NCBI GenBank assembly: GCA_963754065.1
Contig: CAVWFH010000009.1
Location: forward strand, 62,001-126,000
From: JALORV01 sp963754065
GTDB lineage: Bacteria; Pseudomonadota; Gammaproteobacteria; Burkholderiales; Burkholderiaceae_F
Reading direction: 5' to 3'
DNA: 64,000 nt
Positions within the stretch are counted from its first letter, which is position 1; every line of letters starts with the position of its first letter. A program made the translations under genes and the position numbers. The notes below the pieces were generated by a model that ran no database searches, was not told where the DNA came from, and saw nothing but the letters and a program-made list of their open reading frames with translations. Below, in pieces: positions 45,778 to 54,360 of this stretch.

Positions 45778-47127
45778 GTGCACATCCACATCCTCGGCAT
45801 CTGCGGCACCTTCATGGGCGGTCTGGCGCAACTGGCGCTCGCCGCGGGCCACCGCGTGTCGGGCTGCGATGCAAGTGTCTACCCGCCCATGAGCGATCAG
45901 CTGGCGGCGGCGGGTGTACGGCTGATCGAAGGATACGGCGCCGACCAGATCAGCATTGCACCCGACTTGTGGGTGATCGGCAACGTCGTCACGCGGGGCA
46001 ATCCGCTGATGGAAGAAATCCTGGAGCGCGATCTGCCGTTCACCTCCGGACCTCAATGGCTTGCCGAACACGTGCTGGCCGGTCGTCACGTGCTCGGGGT
46101 CGCGGGTACCCACGGCAAGACGACGACGACGGCGATGCTGACATGCATCCTCGAGCATGTGCAGATGAGCCCGGGGTTTCTGGTCGGCGGCGTTCCGACC
46201 GACTTTGGAGTTTCAGCACGGTTGACGGCCAGCCGTTACTTCGTGATCGAGGCCGACGAATACGACACGGCGTTCTTCGACAAGCGGTCCAAGTTCATCC
46301 ACTACCGGCCGCGCACGACCATCCTGAACAACCTCGAGTTCGATCACGCGGACATCTTCGCGGACCTTGCGGCGATCGAAACCCAGTTTCACCACCTGGT
46401 TCGCACGCTGCCGGCGACGGCACGGCTGATCGTCAATGCGCGGGATGCGGCACTCGGGCGTGTGCTGGCGCGAGGCTGCTGGAGCGAAGTCGAGCACTTT
46501 GGCAGTGAGCGGTGGATCGTCAATCCCGGCGTTCCGCATGAACTGGTGCACGATGGCCGTGTGGTCGGAACGTTGCGGCTCGTGCTTCCGGGCGAACACA
46601 ACCGCATGAATGCGCTGGCTGCCATAGTCGCCGCCCACCACGTTGGCGTTGCTCCGGCCGACGCCCTGGAAGCGCTCGCGAACTTTGGCGGAGTCAAGCG
46701 ACGGCTGGAAGTCCGTGGGACGGTTGACGGGGTCACGGTCATCGACGACTTTGCGCATCACCCCACGGCGATTCGCGAAACGATCTCGGCCTTGCGCGGG
46801 CAGGTCGGCAACGCGCGCATCATCGCGGTGATCGAGCCGCGCTCGAACACGATGAAGCAGGGCGCGGTGAAGGCCGAGCTGGCACCAAGCCTGATGGGCG
46901 CAGACCGGGTGTTCTGCTACGCCGGCGGTGTCGGCTGGAATGTCGCCGAGGCGCTGGGCGCACTCGGAGAACAGGCATCGATCCATACGGAGTTGCCGGC
47001 GCTGATCGACGACGTGCTGGCCACTGTGCGTGCAGGCGATCGCGTCCTGGTGATGAGCAATGGAGGCTTTGGGGGTATTCATTCCCGCCTGCTCGACCGG
47101 CTGGCGAGCCGAACGGCGGCGGCGTGA
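45778..47127 (+). CDS. mpl: UDP-N-acetylmuramate:tripeptide ligase Mpl
   Basis: Mpl joins recycled L-Ala-gamma-D-Glu-meso-DAP to UDP-MurNAc in the cytoplasm. I use GTG 45778, where VHIHILGICGTFMGGLA begins as in E. coli Mpl; a TACAAT hexamer at 45712-45717 lies 60 bp upstream and the longer open frame crosses it. The 449-residue product has the ATP site GTHGKTTT (110-117) and the Mur ligase C-terminal domain ending in NGGFGGIHSRLLDRLA. Together with ampD (31.7 kb) it completes murein peptide recycling. Confidence 0.95.
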   Translation: MHIHILGICGTFMGGLAQLALAAGHRVSGCDASVYPPMSDQLAAAGVRLIEGYGADQISIAPDLWVIGNVVTRGNPLMEEILERDLPFTSGPQWLAEHVLAGRHVLGVAGTHGKTTTTAMLTCILEHVQMSPGFLVGGVPTDFGVSARLTASRYFVIEADEYDTAFFDKRSKFIHYRPRTTILNNLEFDHADIFADLAAIETQFHHLVRTLPATARLIVNARDAALGRVLARGCWSEVEHFGSERWIVNPGVPHELVHDGRVVGTLRLVLPGEHNRMNALAAIVAAHHVGVAPADALEALANFGGVKRRLEVRGTVDGVTVIDDFAHHPTAIRETISALRGQVGNARIIAVIEPRSNTMKQGAVKAELAPSLMGADRVFCYAGGVGWNVAEALGALGEQASIHTELPALIDDVLATVRAGDRVLVMSNGGFGGIHSRLLDRLASRTAAA

Positions 47128-47729
47128 TCGTCTACCTTCACGGCTTCCGCTCATCTCCCGCATCGCGCAAGGCCACGATGCTGCGCGAAGCAATGGCTCA
47201 GCGCGACCGGTCCGCCGACTATGTCTGCCCTGCGCTGCCGGCGTCGCCGGCCGAGGCGATCAAGGTCGCGCAGCGCATTGTCGAAGCAATTGAAGCGGCA
47301 CGCCTCGTACTGATCGGTTCCTCGCTGGGCGGGTACTACGCAACCTGGTTGGCGGAGCGGCTGGGTTGTCGCGCGGTGCTGCTGAATCCGGCGATCCGTC
47401 CACAGGACGACCTGGCTCGCCATCTGGGCGCACAGCCGGTCTACTTTTCTGACGCGCAGATCGAGTTTCGCCGTGAGTACCTGGACGAACTCGAAGCGAT
47501 CGATACCCCGGCGATCACCCGACCTGAGCGCTACTTCCTGGTGGCTGCAACGGGGGATGCGGTGATCGACTACCGAACGATGGTGCGCAAGTACAAGGGA
47601 GCGAGGCAGCACGTGATAGCGGGCAGTGACCACGAGCTGTCCGATTTTTCGCAGTACCTCGACGAGGTGCTGGCGTTTTGCGATGCGGGCACCATGGCAT
47701 CGAAGACAGAAGGAAGGGAAGGGCAATGA
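47124..47729 (+). CDS. YqiA-like alpha/beta hydrolase
   Basis: This is a 201-residue esterase of the YqiA/UPF0227 type. The opening VYLHGFRSSPASRKA, the nucleophile elbow GSSLGG, an Asp in ATGDAVIDY and the late His in GSDHELSDF give a complete Ser-Asp-His set. It begins at a GTG in the mpl stop (GTGA) and its own TGA overlaps the next ATG (ATGA). The substrate is unknown. Confidence 0.9.
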   Translation: MIVYLHGFRSSPASRKATMLREAMAQRDRSADYVCPALPASPAEAIKVAQRIVEAIEAARLVLIGSSLGGYYATWLAERLGCRAVLLNPAIRPQDDLARHLGAQPVYFSDAQIEFRREYLDELEAIDTPAITRPERYFLVAATGDAVIDYRTMVRKYKGARQHVIAGSDHELSDFSQYLDEVLAFCDAGTMASKTEGREGQ

Positions 47730-48466
47730 AGCGTTTGCTGGGCAAGGTGTGCATCGTGACCGGTGCGGCGCAGGGCATCGGACTGGCGACGGCGCGCCGC
47801 TTTCTCGAGGAGGGGGCGACCGTCGCGCTGTGCGACATCCGCCGCGAAAACGTGGATGCCGCAGTCGAAGCGCTGCAGGAACTTGGCAATGTCGAGGGCC
47901 ATGTCGTCGACGTGACCGAGCGCGACCAGATCGATGCCATGGTCGATGCCGTCCGCGCGCGCCATGGCGCGATCGACGTGCTGGTCAACAATGCCGGCAT
48001 CACGCTCGACGCGCGCCTGCAGAAAATGGACGAGGACCGGTTCGATCGGGTCATCGAGGTCAATCTCAAGGGTACGTTCAACTGTGCGCGCGCGGTCGTC
48101 GACACGATGGTCGAGCAGGGCCGTGGCGTCATACTCAATGCCTCGAGCGTGGTCGGGATCTACGGCAACTTCGGCCAGACCAACTATGCGGCCAGCAAGT
48201 TCGGTGTGATCGGTTTCGTCAAGACCTGGTCGCGCGAACTGGGCCCGAAAGGTATCCGCTGCAACGCGGTGGCGCCCGGATTCATCGAGACCCCGATTTT
48301 GAGGACGATTCCGGACAAAGTGCTGCAGCAGATGAAGGAGCGCGTGCCGCTGCGACGACTCGGTACCCCCGAGGATGTTGCCAATGTCTACGCGTTCCTG
48401 GCGTCCGATGACGCCTCCTATATCAATGGCGCGGTGATCGAAGTGGCGGGCGGCCTGACCGTATAG
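47726..48466 (+). CDS. SDR-family 3-oxoacyl-[ACP] reductase (FabG-like)
   Basis: This is a 246-residue NAD(P)-dependent reductase: TGAAQGIG cofactor loop (12-19), NNAG (88-91), catalytic Asn113, Ser140/141, Tyr154 and Lys158 (YAASK). It is a FabG-type enzyme acting on oxoacyl thioesters, but it lies outside a fab cluster, so it may be an accessory FabG or an acetoacetyl-CoA reductase. ATG 47726 overlaps the upstream stop and has GGAAGGG before it. Confidence 0.9.
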   Translation: MKRLLGKVCIVTGAAQGIGLATARRFLEEGATVALCDIRRENVDAAVEALQELGNVEGHVVDVTERDQIDAMVDAVRARHGAIDVLVNNAGITLDARLQKMDEDRFDRVIEVNLKGTFNCARAVVDTMVEQGRGVILNASSVVGIYGNFGQTNYAASKFGVIGFVKTWSRELGPKGIRCNAVAPGFIETPILRTIPDKVLQQMKERVPLRRLGTPEDVANVYAFLASDDASYINGAVIEVAGGLTV

Positions 48467-48469
48467 CGC

Positions 48470-48958
48470 ATGACGACCGCCACCCCGTTGCCGTCCTCCG
48501 CAGAAAGGGTGCAGCGAGCACTCGATGCCGCGGGCGTCGGTGCACGCATCGTCGAGCTCGATGTGGCGGCACGAACTGCGCAGCAGGCCGCCGATGCGCT
48601 CGGGATCGAGGTCGGGCAGATCGCGAAGTCCCTGATCTTCCGGGCCGCGACGTCGGGGCGTGCTGTTCTCGTGATCGCCGCGGGTGACCGGCGCGTGAGC
48701 GAACCGCGGATCGAGCAGCTCGTCGGCGAGCCGATCGAAAGGGCGACGCCGGTCTTTGTCCGTGAACACTCGGGGTTTGCGATCGGCGGGGTCGCGCCGA
48801 TTGCGCATGCGCAGCCGATGCTGACGTATATCGACGCCTCGCTGCGACGCTTTGAAACCGTGTGGGCGGCCGGCGGAACACCCCACTGCGTATTTCCGAT
48901 TTCACCCGAGATGCTGGTGCAAATCAGCGCCGGCAATGAAACGCAGACCGACGCATGA
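48470..48958 (+). CDS. YbaK/EbsC-family Cys-tRNA(Pro) deacylase
   Basis: This is a 162-residue protein of the YbaK/ProX-like editing family, which hydrolyses mischarged Cys-tRNA-Pro or similar. Typical segments are IAKSLIFRA, VLVIAAGDRRV and GVAPIAHAQP. The prolyl-tRNA synthetase at 23.6 kb contains its own related INS domain. It begins three bases after the FabG-like stop and ends in an ATGA overlap with marC. Confidence 0.9.
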   Translation: MTTATPLPSSAERVQRALDAAGVGARIVELDVAARTAQQAADALGIEVGQIAKSLIFRAATSGRAVLVIAAGDRRVSEPRIEQLVGEPIERATPVFVREHSGFAIGGVAPIAHAQPMLTYIDASLRRFETVWAAGGTPHCVFPISPEMLVQISAGNETQTDA

Positions 48959-49554
48959 ACGACACCTTTCTTTCGGCGGTCCTGCTGCTCCTGCTGGTCG
49001 CGGACCCGTTCGGCAATATTCCGATCTTCAGCGCCGCCCTGCGCGATGTCCCGCAGCAGCGGCGCCTCGCCATCGTGCTGCGGGAGTGCCTGATCGCATT
49101 CTTCGTGCTGACGACCTTCGTGTTTGCAGGTCGCCCCTTCCTCGAGACCCTCGGGCTGTCGGAAATTTCGCTGCAGATCGGCGGCGCCGTCGTCCTGATG
49201 CTGGTTGCATTGCGCATGGTGTTTCCGACGCCCGATGGCGTGTACGGCACATCGCCGGGAGGCGAACCGTTCATCGTGCCGCTGGCCGTACCGGCCCTGG
49301 CCGGCCCGTCGGCACTGGCGACCGTCATGCTGCTGGTCTCGAAGAACCCGGCGCGCTGGCCAGAATGGGTGGCCGCGATCGCCGTGGTCATGGCCATCAG
49401 TGCGTTGATCCTGGTCTCGGCAGGTCGGCTGCAAGCGCTGCTCGGCGAGCGCGTCACGCTCGCATTCGAGCGTCTCATGGGGCTGGTGCTGGCGGCGATT
49501 GCGGTTGAACTGCTGCTGCGCGGAGTTCGAGCCTTCGTGGCAACGCTGGCATGA
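48955..49554 (+). CDS. MarC family inner-membrane protein
   Basis: This is a 199-residue membrane protein with six hydrophobic segments. The opening LLLLVADPFGNIPIF and the mid-protein GGEPFIVPLAVPALAGPSA are the two MarC family repeats. Despite its name, MarC has no proven drug resistance role. It is coupled by ATGA to ybaK and ends seven bases before the RNase II-like gene. Confidence 0.92.
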   Translation: MNDTFLSAVLLLLLVADPFGNIPIFSAALRDVPQQRRLAIVLRECLIAFFVLTTFVFAGRPFLETLGLSEISLQIGGAVVLMLVALRMVFPTPDGVYGTSPGGEPFIVPLAVPALAGPSALATVMLLVSKNPARWPEWVAAIAVVMAISALILVSAGRLQALLGERVTLAFERLMGLVLAAIAVELLLRGVRAFVATLA

Positions 49555-49561
49555 GGCTCCG

Positions 49562-51646
49562 GTGAACCTGCTCTTCGAGGAAGACGGAGCGTTCCGGGCC
49601 GGCAGCGTCCTGTCATCGACCGAAGCGTCGTACCAGGTCGAGTTGCCCAGCGGCAAGCGCACCAAGGTCAAGCGCTCGCATGTCCTGTTGCAGTTCGACG
49701 ATCTGCCGGCAGCGAAGCTGCTCGAACGCGCCCAGGCCGAGTCCGAATCGATCGATCTTGATTTCCTGTGGGAGGCGGCGCCGCAGGATGAGTTCGGCTT
49801 TCGGGATCTCGCGCGGGATTACTACGGCGCGAAGCCGACGAGCGTGCAGGAAGCGGCCTTGCTGGTCCGCTTGCATGCAGCGCCGGTCTATTTTTACCGC
49901 AAGGGCCGCGGTCGGTATCGGCCGGCGCCTCCGGACACGCTCAAGGCCGCGCTCGCGGCCGTCGAACGCAAACGCCGTCAGGACGAACTGCGCCAGCACT
50001 ACGTCGACGCGTTGAAGCAAGGCATCGCGCCGGCAGCCATCGCCGCGCAGGCGGTGACGATGCTTGTGCACCCGGATCGCGCGTCGGTGGAATTCAAGGC
50101 GCTGGAACAGGCCGCCGCCGAGTCGCAGACGACGCCGCTGCGCCTGCTGCTGACCACCAAGGCGATCGAATCGCCGTATCGCTGGCACGTCGACAGCTTT
50201 CTCGCACAGCACTTCCCTCGGGGCGCGGGATTCCCGGCAAACCTGCCCTCACCGGCGCTGAGCGACGACCTCCCGCTTGCGGATGTGGCCGCGTTTTCGA
50301 TTGACGACAGCGCCACGACTGAGATCGACGATGCTTTCTCGGTGACGCCGTCGGGCGACGGTCGGATGCGCGTCGGCATCCACATCGCCGCCCCGGCGGT
50401 CGCCCTCGAGCGCGAGCATGCGCTGGATGCACTGGCTCGGTCGCGCATGTCGACGGTCTACGCGCCCGGACTGAAGATCACGATGCTGCCGCCCGAATGG
50501 GTCGTTGCGTACTCGCTGACGGAGGCGCGTGAAGTCCCGGTGCTGTCGCTGTATGCCGACGTCGACCGCACGAGCTTCGAACTCCTCGGAACCGAATCGA
50601 GGATCGAGCGTGTAAGAATTGCCGCTAACCTGCGCCACGACCGGCTCGATGACATCGTCACCGATGAGTCCATCGCCGATGCGAGCTTTGCGGCGCCGTT
50701 TGCACACGAACTGTCGTTCCTTTGGCACTTTGCCCGCTCGCTGCTGGCGCGGCGCGAGGCAGTGCGCGGACGGCCGGAACCGCTCGGGCGGATCGACTAC
50801 TCGTTCGAGATCGATGGCGAAGGCGAGCACGCGCATGTAAGCATCAAGCCGCGCCGGCGCGGGGCCCCGCTGGACCTGCTCGTGGCCGAACTGATGATCC
50901 TGGCCAACAGCACCTGGGGCCGATGGCTAGCGGACCGTGCGGTTGCCGGCATTTATCGCTCGCAGTCGATGGGACGCGTGCGCATGTCGACGACGCCTGC
51001 AGCGCACGAAGGTATCGGTGTCAGCCACTACGCCTGGAGCACGTCGCCGCTGCGGCGCTATGTCGACCTGGTCAATCAGCACCAGCTGATCGCCTGCGTT
51101 CGCAACGAAGCGGCCCCCTACGCTGCGGGTGACGCCGATCTGTTCTCGATCGTGTCGGGTTTCGACGCCGCCTACGGCGCCTATGCGGAGTTCCAGGAGC
51201 GCATGGAGCGGTACTGGGGGCTACGCTGGCTGCGCCAGGAAGACGTGAAGCGCATCGGTGCCACGGTAATACGCGGCGACGTGCTGCGTCTTTCCGGGTT
51301 GCCGTTCGTGGCGCGATTGCCGGGTCTGCCCGAGCTGCCGCGCGGCCAGCAGCTCGAACTGGATGTCATTGGCGGCGATCCTGTCGATCTGACGCTCGAA
51401 GCGCGTGTTCATCGCGTACTCGCGGCACAGGTGGACGCAAGCTTGAACGGAGACGAAAGCTCGGACGGGGGCGAAATCTCGCAGGGGGACGAAGGCGTCC
51501 ACGGGAACGACAACGAATCGCGGTTGTTGGGCAATGCTTGCAGGCGTCGTACCGGAAGAATCGACCCCGGAGACCCCGGGCGTGACCCTGCCTTCGCAGG
51601 GCGTGATCGATTGAGTCATCCGCACGACAGTCGCGTGATCGTGTGA
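49562..51646 (+). CDS. RNase II/RNB-family exoribonuclease with a repeat tail
   Basis: This 694-residue protein has an N-terminal region unlike classical cold-shock domains, then an RNB domain with the metal site IDDSATTEIDD (247-257), and the AYSLTEAREVPVLSLY and HYAWSTSPLRRYVDL segments. It belongs to a betaproteobacterial RNase II-like branch and should degrade RNA 3-prime to 5-prime. The start is GTG 49562. The last 65 residues are low-complexity: four GDExxx hexamers coded by imperfect 18-bp repeats, then an Arg/Asp-rich end with no family resemblance. Confidence 0.9.
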   Translation: MNLLFEEDGAFRAGSVLSSTEASYQVELPSGKRTKVKRSHVLLQFDDLPAAKLLERAQAESESIDLDFLWEAAPQDEFGFRDLARDYYGAKPTSVQEAALLVRLHAAPVYFYRKGRGRYRPAPPDTLKAALAAVERKRRQDELRQHYVDALKQGIAPAAIAAQAVTMLVHPDRASVEFKALEQAAAESQTTPLRLLLTTKAIESPYRWHVDSFLAQHFPRGAGFPANLPSPALSDDLPLADVAAFSIDDSATTEIDDAFSVTPSGDGRMRVGIHIAAPAVALEREHALDALARSRMSTVYAPGLKITMLPPEWVVAYSLTEAREVPVLSLYADVDRTSFELLGTESRIERVRIAANLRHDRLDDIVTDESIADASFAAPFAHELSFLWHFARSLLARREAVRGRPEPLGRIDYSFEIDGEGEHAHVSIKPRRRGAPLDLLVAELMILANSTWGRWLADRAVAGIYRSQSMGRVRMSTTPAAHEGIGVSHYAWSTSPLRRYVDLVNQHQLIACVRNEAAPYAAGDADLFSIVSGFDAAYGAYAEFQERMERYWGLRWLRQEDVKRIGATVIRGDVLRLSGLPFVARLPGLPELPRGQQLELDVIGGDPVDLTLEARVHRVLAAQVDASLNGDESSDGGEISQGDEGVHGNDNESRLLGNACRRRTGRIDPGDPGRDPAFAGRDRLSHPHDSRVIV
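51449..51520 (+). repeat. Four imperfect 18-bp tandem repeats in the RNB gene
   Basis: Units at 51449-51466, 51467-51484, 51485-51502 and 51503-51520 share the pattern GGxGxCGAAxxCTCGxxx and encode GDESSD, GGEISQ, GDEGVH and GNDNES. As 18 is a multiple of three, unit gain or loss would not shift the frame, so tail length may vary between strains. Confidence 0.7.
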
Positions 51647-51706
51647 TCGACGCGCGCAGGCGATGGCTACAATCGATTCGCCTTCATGGACACTGATGCC
51701 TAGCGC

Positions 51707-52597
51707 ATGAATCTTGCCGACGAGTCACCGCGGGGCCTTGCGGCCTTTCTGGCCGACAGGGTCCTCGTCATGGCATTGACGGTGTCCATCGGCCTGCACA
51801 TGACGGTGCTCGCCGTGCGCTTCATCGATCCGGACTTCCTGCGCGTGCGCTCCACCGATCCGCCGCTCGAGATCATCCTGGTCAACGCCAGGAGCGAGGT
51901 GCGGCCCGGCAAGGCGGAGGCACTGGCGCAGGCCAATCTCGACGGAGGCGGTTCGAATGAGGCTGGACGTCGCACGTCGCCACTGCCGAACTCGCAGCAG
52001 TTGCAGGACGGGGATGCGCTCGATTCCGCGCGTCGCCTGGTCGAACAGCTCGAAGAAGAACAGAAGAAGCTGCTGACCGCGCTGAGGGATTCGCTGCAGA
52101 TGCGCCCTTTGCCCTTGAAAGAGTCAGCAGCAGAAGCCGTGCAGCCCGGGTCGTCCGACGACGAAACGCGCGAGAGGCTCGCGCGCGCACAGGCCGAGAT
52201 CGCCAAACAGGTATCGGACTACCAGAAGCGTCCGCGCAAGCATCATTTCATGCCCAGCACCTCGGAATATCGCTACGCTCGCTACGTCGAGGACTGGCGC
52301 GCGCGCGTGGAACGGATCGGCAATGAAAATTATCCGGACGATGCGCGCGGCAAGGTGTACGGTGTGCTTCGCATGACCGTAGCGGTGCGCAAGGATGGAT
52401 CGGTGGTCGAGGCGGCGGTCGACAAGTCCTCGGGATCGCCCGTGCTTGACCGTGCCGCCCGCCGCATCGTTAACATGGCTGCTCCGTTTCCGCCGTTTCC
52501 TCCGGAGATCGCCCGCGACACAGACGTACTCGAGATCACGCGAACCTGGATTTTCACAAACGACCAGTTGTCGACACGAAGCAGCGTCACTCAATGA
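51707..52597 (+). CDS. TonB family C-terminal domain protein
   Basis: This is a 296-residue protein: one N-terminal membrane segment (about 18-38), a Gln/Glu-rich periplasmic linker with a coiled-coil part (100-165) and a C-terminal TonB-like domain (about 190-285, YVEDWRARVERIGNENYP then GSPVLDRAARRIV). It is the energy-transducing TonB-type protein commonly placed before aroE in this class; exbB/exbD are not adjacent. A TACAAT (51668-51673) precedes it by 33 bp. The aroE ATG overlaps its stop (ATGA). Confidence 0.9.
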   Translation: MNLADESPRGLAAFLADRVLVMALTVSIGLHMTVLAVRFIDPDFLRVRSTDPPLEIILVNARSEVRPGKAEALAQANLDGGGSNEAGRRTSPLPNSQQLQDGDALDSARRLVEQLEEEQKKLLTALRDSLQMRPLPLKESAAEAVQPGSSDDETRERLARAQAEIAKQVSDYQKRPRKHHFMPSTSEYRYARYVEDWRARVERIGNENYPDDARGKVYGVLRMTVAVRKDGSVVEAAVDKSSGSPVLDRAARRIVNMAAPFPPFPPEIARDTDVLEITRTWIFTNDQLSTRSSVTQ

Positions 52598-53421
52598 GCG
52601 CTCCTGACAAGTACGGAGTCGTCGGCAATCCGATTGCCCACAGTCGGTCGCCTGAAATCCATGAGCGCTTCGCCCGGCAGACGCGGCAGCGCATGTCGTA
52701 CGAACGCATCGAGGCTCCGCTCGATGGATTCGAAGACCGCGCACTCGCGCTGCGCGACGCCGGCTATCGCGGCCTGAACGTCACGGTCCCGTTCAAGGTC
52801 GATGCGGCGAAACTGTCCGACGACCTGATGCCGCGGGCCCGCCTCGCCGGCGCAGTCAACACGCTGGTGTTCGATGGCGATACGATCATCGGCGACAACA
52901 CGGATGGCATCGGCTTCGTGCGCGATGTGCGGGAGCGGCTCAAGTTCGACCTGGGCGACTGCTCGGTGCTGGTGCTCGGAGCGGGGGGCGCCGTGCGTGG
53001 CGTCATCGGATCGCTGCTCGACGCCAGTCCGCGCTGGATAGCGGTGGCCAACCGCACGCACCAGCGGGCCGAGGAACTGGGCGAGGAGTTCGGCGTCGAG
53101 GCGATCCATCTCGACGAGATCCCGGCCGAGCACTTCGACCTCATCATCAATGGCACGACCACGGGGCTGAAGCACGATGCGCCGCCGATCGATCCGGAGA
53201 CCTTCAACGACTGCACGCTGGCCTACGACCTCGTCTACGCGGCGGATCCGACGCCCTTCATGGAACTTGCCCGCAGCGGGGGTGCGAAGACGGTGTGTGA
53301 CGGCCTGGGCATGCTGATCGAGCAGGCGGCCGAATCCTTCCTGCTGTGGCGCGGGGTGCGACCCGATACCGCTGCCGTGTATCGCGAACTGCGCGACCTG
53401 CTCAGCCAGGCCGCGAGCTGA
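52594..53421 (+). CDS. aroE: Shikimate dehydrogenase AroE
   Basis: AroE reduces 3-dehydroshikimate to shikimate with NADPH. The 275-residue enzyme shows GNPIAHSRSP (shikimate-binding serines), the catalytic Lys68 in NVTVPFK, NTDGIGF (Asp partner) and the Rossmann loop GAGGAVRG. It is coupled to the upstream TonB-like gene. AroQ of the same pathway is at 43.9 kb. Confidence 0.97.
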   Translation: MSAPDKYGVVGNPIAHSRSPEIHERFARQTRQRMSYERIEAPLDGFEDRALALRDAGYRGLNVTVPFKVDAAKLSDDLMPRARLAGAVNTLVFDGDTIIGDNTDGIGFVRDVRERLKFDLGDCSVLVLGAGGAVRGVIGSLLDASPRWIAVANRTHQRAEELGEEFGVEAIHLDEIPAEHFDLIINGTTTGLKHDAPPIDPETFNDCTLAYDLVYAADPTPFMELARSGGAKTVCDGLGMLIEQAAESFLLWRGVRPDTAAVYRELRDLLSQAAS

Positions 53422-53500
53422 GAACGCCACTGCTGCGCGCTAGGACGCCGCCGCTGGTCTGCATGCGCGCCGGCGTTGCGGGATAGTTCGAATCCCTCCC

Positions 53501-54205
53501 TTGAAGTTCCGAGCCACTTTCGCGCGCTGGATCATCCGCATTGCAGTGCTGGTCGTGCTGGCCCTTGTGGCCGTCCAGCTCTGGTACGCGGGATGGATCG
53601 CCTGGTGGCGCTGGAACGATCCCGATGAGACCGCATTCATGCGGCGCGAACTCGCTGCGCTGCAGGCGCGCAATCCCCGGGCCGAGCTGAAGCATCGTTG
53701 GGTGCCGTACGAGCGCATCGCGACGAGCCTCAAGCGGGCGGTGATCACGGCCGAAGATGCGCGCTTCGCCGAGCACGAGGGAGTCGACTGGGAGGCGATC
53801 GAGAAGGCCTACAAGGACAACGTCAAGCGCGGTCGTCCGGCCCGTGGCGGTTCGACGATCACGCAGCAGTTGGCGAAGAACCTGTTCCTGTCGCCAGAGC
53901 GCAGCTATGTGCGCAAGGCGCAGGAACTCGTCATCACGTACATGATCGAGGCGTTCTGGGACAAGCGCCGCATCCTCGAGGTCTATCTCAATGTCGTCGA
54001 GTGGGGTGAAGGAGTGTTTGGTGCAGAGGCGGCGGCCCGTTACTACTTCGGCGTGTCCGCGGCGCAGTTGAACTCAGAGCAGGCCGCCCGACTGGCGGCG
54101 TTCCTGCCCAACCCCAAGCGCTACGGACGTGTTCGCTCCGGCCCGTATCTCGACGGTCGCACGGGAGCGATCCTGCGCTACATGCCCGACGCCATCGTTC
54201 CATAA
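53501..54205 (+). CDS. mtgA: Monofunctional peptidoglycan glycosyltransferase MtgA
   Basis: MtgA polymerises lipid II glycan without transpeptidase activity. The 234-residue protein has an N-terminal membrane anchor (about 10-31) and a GT51 domain with the catalytic Glu85 in TAEDARFAEHEGVDW and the downstream RGGSTITQQLAKNLFLS. The start is a TTG at 53501, which is uncommon, but upstream of it no family sequence is found. It is downstream of aroE, as usual in this lineage. Confidence 0.94.
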   Translation: MKFRATFARWIIRIAVLVVLALVAVQLWYAGWIAWWRWNDPDETAFMRRELAALQARNPRAELKHRWVPYERIATSLKRAVITAEDARFAEHEGVDWEAIEKAYKDNVKRGRPARGGSTITQQLAKNLFLSPERSYVRKAQELVITYMIEAFWDKRRILEVYLNVVEWGEGVFGAEAAARYYFGVSAAQLNSEQAARLAAFLPNPKRYGRVRSGPYLDGRTGAILRYMPDAIVP

Positions 54206-54360
54206 CACCTCCCGTCTCGACACCTTCCAGCGCGAGCGCGCGCTTACAATCCCGCAGCCTTTGAACCGCCTCGTCCTGGCGGCGCGCTGAGCCCGACTTG
54301 CAGTTGCAGGAAGGCGAGCGGCCCTCATGCAGGGAATGCGCGCAGCGCGAGGGAGTGACC

